A DNA stretch of 64,000 nucleotides from Myxococcus stipitatus (GTDB lineage Bacteria; Myxococcota; Myxococcia; Myxococcales; Myxococcaceae), in NCBI RefSeq assembly GCF_021412625.1, contig NZ_JAKCFI010000005.1, forward strand, positions 372,001-436,000. The letters run 5' to 3'. How positions within the stretch are numbered: the stretch's first letter is position 1; the number at the start of each line of letters is the position of its first letter. Positions 58,229 through 64,000 of the stretch are shown one piece after another. Position numbers and translations under genes: made by a program. A model generated the notes under the pieces. It did no database searches and was not told the origin of the DNA. It saw only the letters and a list, made by a program, of their open reading frames with translations.

Positions 58229-58298
58229 CGGGCCCCTCCCTGGAGGTTCCTACCCTCCCGGTCTGACACCCCCCGTCCCTCCCGTGGCGTCGGATGCG

Positions 58299-59267
58299 CT
58301 ACTCCTCCTTCGCGAGCGCGTCCACCGACTCCCGCAGCCCGTCCGTCCCCTCGAAGAAGGACTCCACGGACTGCGCCCGGACCAGCCGGAGCGAAGGCGG
58401 CAACAACGTGCGTGGGAAGTCCAGGGACGTGCTGAACGACTCGTTGCCCAGCAGGTCGTCCGCGCGGGACAGCGCCCCGAACACCAGCGTCACCACGACG
58501 AGCACCCGCACCAGCCGGCCGGACTCCCAGCGCGTCACGTATCGCAGGTGCCAGAACAGCCCCCAGCCCATCAGCACCAGGAAGCACAGGTGCTGCAGCC
58601 ACCCCAGCCCCGAGCCCACCGCCAGGCTGAAGCCGAGCAACGTGATGAGCGGCGGCAGCGCGACGGCCCCCAGCAACACCAGGGCCGCGATGGTCGCGTG
58701 CGTGCGGTAGTGGAACTGGCGCCGCGCGATGCGACTCGCCACCGACCAGCCCCCCGCCCACAGCAGCGTCAGCACCAGCGGCATCACCACGGCCACCGTC
58801 AGGCTGCCCCAGTCCGTGCGGCCGTAGTTGCCCAGGTGCGACTCCAGCAGGCTCAGGCCGAGCAGCGAAAGCATCGCCACCGGGAAGGCCCGGGCCCGCT
58901 CGAAGAGCCGCTCCCGGGGCGCGGCCGGCGCCTCGGCGATGACGGTGTCCGCGACGGCGTGGTCGCGCGAGCGGAAGCGCAACACCGTGTCGCCCACCGC
59001 CACCCGCGCGTCCGGCCCCAGCTCCATCTCCGCCAGCCGGGCCCAGGGGTCCACGCGCCACGTGCCGTTCTGGCTGCCCACGTCGCGCACCACCAGCACG
59101 CCGTCCTCGCGCCGCTCGATGCGCAGGTGCTCCGCGGACACCTTCGGGTCGTCCAGGATGACGTCGTTGGTGTACGCCCGCCCCACCGACACGGGGAAGC
59201 GCTCCAGCCGGTGGCGTGCGTCGACGGCGTCCCCCTCCAGCACTTCCAGGAAGATCACTTCGTCCAC
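58299..59267 (-). CDS. FHA-domain membrane protein
   Basis: 322 residues. An N-terminal FHA domain (VGRAYTNDVILDDPKVSAEHL...GSQNGTW, residues ~25-100) is followed by a linker and about five membrane helices (~135-270) and a C-terminal helix ending in VDALAKEE. FHA domains bind phosphothreonine, so this looks like a membrane-tethered reader of Hanks-kinase signalling. The GTG start at 59267 has GGAGGGG 5 bases upstream and overlaps the 3' end of the protease gene by 13 bases, so the two are coupled. Confidence 0.88.
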   Translation of the reverse strand: MDEVIFLEVLEGDAVDARHRLERFPVSVGRAYTNDVILDDPKVSAEHLRIERREDGVLVVRDVGSQNGTWRVDPWARLAEMELGPDARVAVGDTVLRFRSRDHAVADTVIAEAPAAPRERLFERARAFPVAMLSLLGLSLLESHLGNYGRTDWGSLTVAVVMPLVLTLLWAGGWSVASRIARRQFHYRTHATIAALVLLGAVALPPLITLLGFSLAVGSGLGWLQHLCFLVLMGWGLFWHLRYVTRWESGRLVRVLVVVTLVFGALSRADDLLGNESFSTSLDFPRTLLPPSLRLVRAQSVESFFEGTDGLRESVDALAKEE

Positions 59268-60580
59268 GACAACCCCTCCAGGTAGCGCCGCGCCAGCCGC
59301 CGCGCGTTCTCCGCCGTGAAGCCCCCCAGCGTCAGGCTGGTGTCCACGCCGCTGGTGCTCGCGTTGAGCGTGGCCGCGCGCAGCACCAGGTCGTAGAGGC
59401 CCGGGAAGCGACGGTACGCCCGCAGGCACAGCGCGGCGCGCACCGGCAGCCCGCCCACGTCCACGAAGCGCGTCTCGCAGCGGAAGTTCGTCACGTCCTC
59501 GCGCGAGGCCTCCACCGTGTCGGGGTCCTGCGAGAACAGCGCGCTGTAGAGGGCGGAGAAGCGCAGCGCCCCCAGCTTCTGGCTGGTGGCGTGCTGGTGC
59601 AGGTAGGCCACCACGCCGCTGCGGTGGTGCGAGGACAGGTAGATGTCCTCCTCCGACGAGCACTGGTAGTTCGTCACCGTGTACGGCACCTCCGGGTCGT
59701 GCGGCGTGTCACCCCAGCACTTGAGGAACGGCGTCCAGCGCCCCGGCACCTGGTAGCTGCCCAGCGGCTGCTTCGGCAGCGACGCCTCCAACAGGCGCTC
59801 GGTGAGCAGTTGCTGGTTGTCGATGAGCTGCTGGCGCACCCGCTCCAGCAGCGCCGTCGGCTCGACGTCCTGGGCCGCGACCGCCCGCGCCAGCAGCGCC
59901 CGCGCGTGCTTCATCGGCACCAGGAAGCCGAGCTGGTTGCCCATGGTGGCCACGTTGACGCCCACCACGCGGCCCTCGCCCGTCAACGTGGGGCCGCCAC
60001 TCATGCCGGGGTTGATGGCGCCGCTGAAGTGGATGCGCTCGTAGAGCGAGTCCTGGATGAGGCCGTTGAACGTGCCCTCGACGATGGTCGTCCCCAGGTC
60101 GTGGGGGTTGCCCATGGCGTACAGGCGCGTGCCCTGCGGGGGCTCGCGATCCTCCAGGGCGAAGAAGTGCGCCACCGGCGCCTCGATGCGGATGACGGCC
60201 AGGTCGTGCACCACATCCACGTCCACCAGCCGCGCGGGCACCGGGTCCCCGCCACGGCGCAGGACCAGCTCCGCCGTGTAGTCCTCCGGGTGCAGCACCA
60301 CGTCGGAGACGACGTGATAGTTGGTGATGGCGTGCCCCTCGGCGGAGACGAAGAACGCCGACCCGATGGACGAGCGGGTGCCGGAGCGCCGCTCGATGAT
60401 GCGCACCTGCGCGACACGGTCCTGGATGCGCTGGAACAACTCGTGGGTGGCGGGGGGCAGCACGGCGGGCGGGGCGGCGGGCGGGGCGGCCTCGGGCGGA
60501 CGGGCCGGAGACGGCGGGCCCGGCTCGACCGGGACGACCGGCGCCTGCGCGAGCGCGGCGGCGAGGAGAAGAGCGAACAT
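59255..60580 (-). CDS. Trypsin-like serine protease, exported
   Basis: 441 residues. Signal peptide (MFALLLAAALAQAPV), a Pro/Ala-rich spacer to about residue 55, then a trypsin-like (S1C/HtrA-type) domain with triad His in TNYHVVS, Asp in HDLAVIRI and Ser in NPGMSGGP. No PDZ domain is evident; instead there is a C-terminal region of about 200 residues with several cysteines and no known motif. Likely periplasmic or surface quality-control or processing protease. The downstream FHA membrane protein overlaps it by 13 bases. Confidence 0.88.
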   Translation of the reverse strand: MFALLLAAALAQAPVVPVEPGPPSPARPPEAAPPAAPPAVLPPATHELFQRIQDRVAQVRIIERRSGTRSSIGSAFFVSAEGHAITNYHVVSDVVLHPEDYTAELVLRRGGDPVPARLVDVDVVHDLAVIRIEAPVAHFFALEDREPPQGTRLYAMGNPHDLGTTIVEGTFNGLIQDSLYERIHFSGAINPGMSGGPTLTGEGRVVGVNVATMGNQLGFLVPMKHARALLARAVAAQDVEPTALLERVRQQLIDNQQLLTERLLEASLPKQPLGSYQVPGRWTPFLKCWGDTPHDPEVPYTVTNYQCSSEEDIYLSSHHRSGVVAYLHQHATSQKLGALRFSALYSALFSQDPDTVEASREDVTNFRCETRFVDVGGLPVRAALCLRAYRRFPGLYDLVLRAATLNASTSGVDTSLTLGGFTAENARRLARRYLEGLSWTK

Positions 60581-60855
60581 GGATGCCACCCACGCTATCC
60601 CAGCGCGCCGCGCGGGTGGGTCCCGTCTCGCATCCGACCAGGCCACCACCTGTCCCGCTGGCGGGGGCTGGAACACCCGCCAGGGCGCGCGCCGCCCGAG
60701 GCGCCGCGAGAGTCGTCCACCCGGTCTGGCGAGGGAACCCGGAGCCCCCCCGGGGTGTCAGCGGGAACCAACGCCCGCGCCCGGCCAGCGCTCAGCGGCC
60801 CACGCCTGCCTGGGAGTATCTCGGCAAGCCTTCCGTGCGAGAATCCCGCGCGCGC

Positions 60856-61527
60856 TCATCGCTCCGCGGCCCGTGCCTGTCCCCGCTTGCGCCACGCCGC
60901 GTAGGACGCCACGAGCGCTCCCGCCAACGCCCCCGCCAGCGCCCCCAGCGCGCGCCGAGGCACCGCGCCCGGCGCGTTCGTCGGCTCCATGCGGAACGTC
61001 TCCAGCGAGGCGCGCACCACCGGCGCCAGCGCCTCCCAGCGGACCGCCGGCGCGCTCACCAGCACCACGGCGTGTCGATGCTCGGAGGCCATCCCCGCCA
61101 CCAGCACCGTGCGCACCTGCCCCGCCTCCCGCAGCGTGCCCAATACCTCCACGCGCGGCGCCACGCCGCCCAGCCGCTCCACGCGCTCGGGCGACACCGT
61201 CACGCCCAGCTCGCGCCGGAAGTGCTGCATCACCGCCGACGCGAAGTCCTCCCGCTCCGAGGGACTCGCCGCGAATCCCTGCTCCACCACCGACACCACC
61301 AGCATCGCCGCGTCCGGCCCCTCGCCGTCCGCCAGCGCCGCCGACAACATCCGCGGCGCGCCCGGGTCCAGCGACACCGCCCCCGCCTGCGAACCGGCAT
61401 AGGGCTCCCACCGCACCATGTGGAACCCCTCGGGCGGACGCAGCGCGTAGCCGTCCCGGCGCAGCTCCGTCCCGAGCGCGCCCGACGACAACGACAACAA
61501 TCCCGCCGACACCCAGGAGAGCAGCAC
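60856..61527 (-). CDS. Exported protein with C-terminal membrane anchor, unknown function
   Basis: 223 residues. N-terminal signal (LLSWVSAGLLSLSSGALG), a domain with a DcrB/PsbP-like look (GYALRPPEGFHMVRWEP early, LVSAPAVRWEALAPVVRASLETF late) and a C-terminal hydrophobic helix (GALAGALAGALVASYAA) with a basic tail. The fold comparison is my impression, not a firm match. The GTG at 61527 is the best start before the signal but has only a weak ribosome site; the true start could lie further upstream. Confidence 0.65.
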   Translation of the reverse strand: MLLSWVSAGLLSLSSGALGTELRRDGYALRPPEGFHMVRWEPYAGSQAGAVSLDPGAPRMLSAALADGEGPDAAMLVVSVVEQGFAASPSEREDFASAVMQHFRRELGVTVSPERVERLGGVAPRVEVLGTLREAGQVRTVLVAGMASEHRHAVVLVSAPAVRWEALAPVVRASLETFRMEPTNAPGAVPRRALGALAGALAGALVASYAAWRKRGQARAAER

Positions 61528-61664
61528 GCCCCGAGCATAGGCCCGCCGCGACGCGCGCGCTGGCCACACCCCACGGATGAATCCACGGTTTGAAGGGAAT
61601 CCCGACAGCCCCCCGCGCCTTCGTTGTGACATCCCTTTTGCGCGCGGGTAACCTCGCTTCCGAG

Positions 61665-62147
61665 ATGACCCCTGCTGCCCGGGAGGAGATGGAAGCACGC
61701 GCCGACCGAGCCCTGCGCCGCGGTGAGCTCGCCGAGGCGCTCGACCTCTACGAGGCGCTCAGCCGCGAGTTCCCGGGCGACGCCGCGCTCGCCGGCAAGC
61801 TCGGCCACCTGCGCGACTCGCTCCAGCCCATGGAACTGCAGGTCCTCGAGGCCGCGCGTCCACCCGAGGAGCCCACCCTCCCGCTCGGCCCCTCCTCCCC
61901 CGCCCAGGAGGGCGAGCGACTGTTCGCGCTCGGTGACTACGCGGGCGCCGCCGCCGCCTACCGCCGCGCGCTCCAGGAGCGGCCGGACAACGAGCTGTTC
62001 AAGGAGCGCCTGCTCGAGCTGTTCCAGCTCGCCCGGGAGATGCCCCTACAGTCCCCCACAGACAAGGCGCTCCCCAAGGCGGCCCAGCCCCGGCTGCAGG
62101 CCCTGTTGGATCGGGTGGCCGCTCGGCGCCGCCTCAAGCGGGACTGA
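61665..62147 (+). CDS. Small TPR-type helical protein
   Basis: 160 residues, rich in Ala, Leu, Glu and Arg. Two TPR-like units are visible: RRGELAEALDLYEALSREFP (residues ~17-36) and LFALGDYAGAAAAYRRALQE (~86-105), each followed by a helix. A Pro-rich linker separates them. Probably a protein-interaction adaptor in the cytoplasm. It is followed after 140 bases by the promoter and start of pfk, so it is a separate transcription unit or a weakly linked upstream gene. Confidence 0.8.
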   Translation: MTPAAREEMEARADRALRRGELAEALDLYEALSREFPGDAALAGKLGHLRDSLQPMELQVLEAARPPEEPTLPLGPSSPAQEGERLFALGDYAGAAAAYRRALQERPDNELFKERLLELFQLAREMPLQSPTDKALPKAAQPRLQALLDRVAARRRLKRD

Positions 62148-62198
62148 TGGAAGGGCCCGTTTCCACTCGGCAAACCGACCCGTCACGTGATTCGCGCG

Positions 62199-62228
62199 TT
62201 GCACCCTGGCGCGTGGGGCTCCTACAAT
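62199..62228 (+). promoter_or_regulatory. Sigma-70 type promoter for pfk-pkn4
   Basis: TTGCAC (62199-62204), 18-base spacer, TACAAT (62223-62228). It is the best consensus promoter I found in the window, and lies 59 bases upstream of the pfk start codon. Confidence 0.6.
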
Positions 62229-62287
62229 CCGCCCCGACTCGGCTGTCATGGTGAAGCACCTTCCCTCTGACACCCGCGTCCGACCTT

Positions 62288-63385
62288 ATGGCCCGTGCAC
62301 TGAGACTCGGAGTTCTCACCGGCGGCGGAGACTGCCCCGGACTCAACGCGCTCATCCGCGGCCTCGTGAAGCGGGGCACGCACGAGTTCGGCCATGAGTT
62401 CGTGGGCATCGAACATGGCTACATGGGCCTGGTGGAGCCGGGGCTCGCGCGTCCGCTGACCGAGGAGGACACGCGGGGCATCCTGCCCAAGGGCGGCACC
62501 ATCCTCGGCACGTCGAACAAGGCCAACCCCTTCGCCTACGCGTTCCGCGAGGGCGACCACTGGGTCGAGCGCGACGTCTCCGACACGGTGCTGCGCCGCT
62601 TCGAGGAGCTGAAGCTGGACGGGCTGGTCGCGGTGGGCGGCGACGGGACGCTGTCCATCGCCCACCGGCTGAGCGAGAAGGGCCTCAAGGTGGTCGGCTG
62701 CCCGAAGACCATCGACAACGACCTGAGCGGGACGGACCAGACGTTCGGGTTCGACACCGCGCGGCTCATCGTCACCGAGGCGCTGGACCGGCTGCACTCC
62801 ACCGCGGAGGCGCACGACCGGGTGATGCTGGTGGAGATCATGGGCCGGCACGCGGGCTTCCTGACGCTGGAGAGCGGCATCGCGGGCGGCGCGGACGTCA
62901 TCCTCCTCCCGGAGATTCCCTACCGGGTCGAATCCATCGTGGAGAAGCTGCGCCGCCGCGCCACCCGCCGCCGCAGCTTCTCCATCATCGCCATCTCCGA
63001 GGGCGCCTTCCCGGTGGGCGGCACGCTCGCCGTGCTCGACCGGGCCGAGGACGTGCCGGGGCGCGGCGTGGTGCGGCTGGGCGGCTCCGGGAAGGTGTGC
63101 GCGGACCTGCTCGCGCGGCACGTGGACGCGGAGATCCGCGTGACGGTGCTGGGCCACCTGCAGCGCGGCGGCAGCCCGAGCGCCGCGGACCGCGTGCTCG
63201 CCACGCGCTACGGCTGCAAGGCGCTGGACCTGGTGCGGGATGGACAATGGGACCACATGGTGGCCCTGCGGGCCGGGGACGTCGTCGCGGTGCCGCTGAG
63301 TGAGTCGCGCAAGGAGCGCCGGGTGGATCCCAACGGGGACCTGGTCCGCTTCGCCAAGAGCATGGGAATCAGCTTCGGGGACTGA
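62288..63385 (+). CDS. pfk: 6-phosphofructokinase
   Basis: 365 residues, phosphofructokinase group A. Substrate and catalytic motifs: GGGDCPGLNA near the N-terminus, VGGDGTLS near residue 118, PKTIDNDLSGTD near 140, and EIMGRHAGFLTL. Gly in GGDGT points to ATP as phosphate donor, while Lys in PKTIDND is the residue usual in pyrophosphate-dependent enzymes; this mixed pair is known from ATP-using actinobacterial relatives. In M. xanthus the enzyme is activated by phosphorylation by Pkn4, encoded by the next gene, as here. Catalyses fructose 6-phosphate to fructose 1,6-bisphosphate. Confidence 0.96.
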   Translation: MARALRLGVLTGGGDCPGLNALIRGLVKRGTHEFGHEFVGIEHGYMGLVEPGLARPLTEEDTRGILPKGGTILGTSNKANPFAYAFREGDHWVERDVSDTVLRRFEELKLDGLVAVGGDGTLSIAHRLSEKGLKVVGCPKTIDNDLSGTDQTFGFDTARLIVTEALDRLHSTAEAHDRVMLVEIMGRHAGFLTLESGIAGGADVILLPEIPYRVESIVEKLRRRATRRRSFSIIAISEGAFPVGGTLAVLDRAEDVPGRGVVRLGGSGKVCADLLARHVDAEIRVTVLGHLQRGGSPSAADRVLATRYGCKALDLVRDGQWDHMVALRAGDVVAVPLSESRKERRVDPNGDLVRFAKSMGISFGD

Positions 63386-63412
63386 GGGAGGGGGAGGCAT
63401 CCGCCGCACACC

Positions 63413-64000
63413 ATGACGCTCGTCGGCCGCCATATCGGTCGCTACCGCATCCTCGAGCAGCTGGGCTCGGGGGGGATGAGCGTCGTGTACAAGGGGCTCG
63501 ACACCGCCCTGGACCGCGAGGTCGCGGTGAAGGTGCTGCACCCGCACCTGGCCGGCAAGGACGAGTCGCGCCGCCGGCTCGCGCGCGAGGCGCGCGCGGT
63601 GGCCAAGCTGCACCACCCCAACATCCTGGAGGTCTTCGACTTCTCCGCGGCGGACGCGCAGGACGCGTTCATCGTCACCGAGTACATCCGCGGCCAGACG
63701 CTCAAGGCGTTCCTCGACGAGGGGCCCATGGAGCCGCCGGAGCTGGCGGCGATGATCATCCATGAGCTGGCCGCCGCGCTCGCCCACGCCCACGAGGCCG
63801 GCGTCATCCACCGCGACCTGAAGCCGGAGAACGTCATGGTACGCGAGGACGGCGTCCTCAAGCTCATGGACTTCGGCATCGCCCGGCTGCTCGACATCGA
63901 GGAGCGGATGACGGTGACGGGCACCCTGGTGGGCTCGCCCGCGCACATGTCGCCCGAAATCATCGAGGGCCTGGAGGCCGGCCCGGAGGCGGACGTCTTC
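63413..64000 (+). CDS. pkn4: Hanks-type Ser/Thr protein kinase, Pkn4-like, cut off by the right window edge
   Basis: The first 196 codons of a protein kinase. P-loop LGSGGMSVVYKG, catalytic Lys in VAVKVLHP, Glu in LAREARAVAKLHHPN, catalytic loop HRDLKPENV, Mg motif MDFGIARLL, and GSPAHMSPE in the activation segment, so it is a complete active kinase core as far as seen. It starts 27 bases after pfk on the same strand, the arrangement known for pfk-pkn4 in M. xanthus, where Pkn4 phosphorylates and activates the phosphofructokinase. The symbol rests on that context. The C-terminal part is outside the window. Confidence 0.9.
   Translation, partial: MTLVGRHIGRYRILEQLGSGGMSVVYKGLDTALDREVAVKVLHPHLAGKDESRRRLAREARAVAKLHHPNILEVFDFSAADAQDAFIVTEYIRGQTLKAFLDEGPMEPPELAAMIIHELAAALAHAHEAGVIHRDLKPENVMVREDGVLKLMDFGIARLLDIEERMTVTGTLVGSPAHMSPEIIEGLEAGPEADVF

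Overview
The window is about 70% G+C, densely packed on both strands, and looks like chromosome of a fruiting myxobacterium (Myxococcota, family Myxococcaceae). The strongest taxonomic pointers, from my recollection of published sequences, are a Lon protease that reads like Myxococcus LonD (BsgA), the pfk-pkn4 gene pair known from M. xanthus, and LexA-box-like sites close to the M. xanthus motif. I see no insertion sequences, prophage, CRISPR array, rRNA or tRNA, and no frameshifted genes. Two genes run off the window: a CheA-type kinase on the left and a Ser/Thr kinase on the right.

Layout. 0-1.5 kb: the N-terminal and central part of a CheA histidine kinase. 2.1-12.8 kb: metabolic genes, namely a thiamine-diphosphate oxidase/decarboxylase divergent from a large FAD + Fe-S oxidoreductase, a GH15 glucoamylase-type hydrolase with a small membrane protein, a short-chain dehydrogenase and an enolase-superfamily enzyme. 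12.8-24.2 kb: one eleven-gene, tightly overlapping minus-strand operon for alternative complex III (actABCDEF) plus a caa3-type cytochrome oxidase (coxBACD). 24.4 kb: a PPK2 polyphosphate kinase. 25.5-32.1 kb: a plus-strand export operon (outer-membrane factor, HlyD adaptor, RbbA-type double ATPase/permease, YhhJ-type permease). 32.1-35.2 kb: dnaE2. 35.6-43.6 kb: a secreted protein of unknown function, an NfeD/SPFH pair, an ABC-F ATPase, a sugar-nucleotide epimerase, an FHA protein and lipoproteins. 43.6-46 kb: imuA-imuB. 46-64 kb: a von Willebrand A lipoprotein, lonD, a SWIM-SNF2 helicase, a cell-wall amidase, an aldo/keto reductase, a UdgX-like DNA glycosylase fusion, an FHA membrane protein overlapping a trypsin-like protease, a TPR protein and pfk-pkn4.

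How the parts work together. The 2-25 kb stretch is energy metabolism: candidate lactate/pyruvate oxidising enzymes next to a quinol-to-oxygen chain in one transcript, with a polyphosphate kinase beyond it. ImuA, ImuB and DnaE2 form the SOS mutagenesis machine; here the genes are split over about 8.5 kb, yet a near-identical LexA-type box lies in front of each half. Pfk and Pkn4 couple glycolysis to Ser/Thr phosphorylation.

The most unusual single protein is the UdgX-like glycosylase at 57026-58228. It keeps the family framework and its N-terminal DUF4130 partner domain, but has lost the loop that carries the catalytic histidine of classical UdgX.
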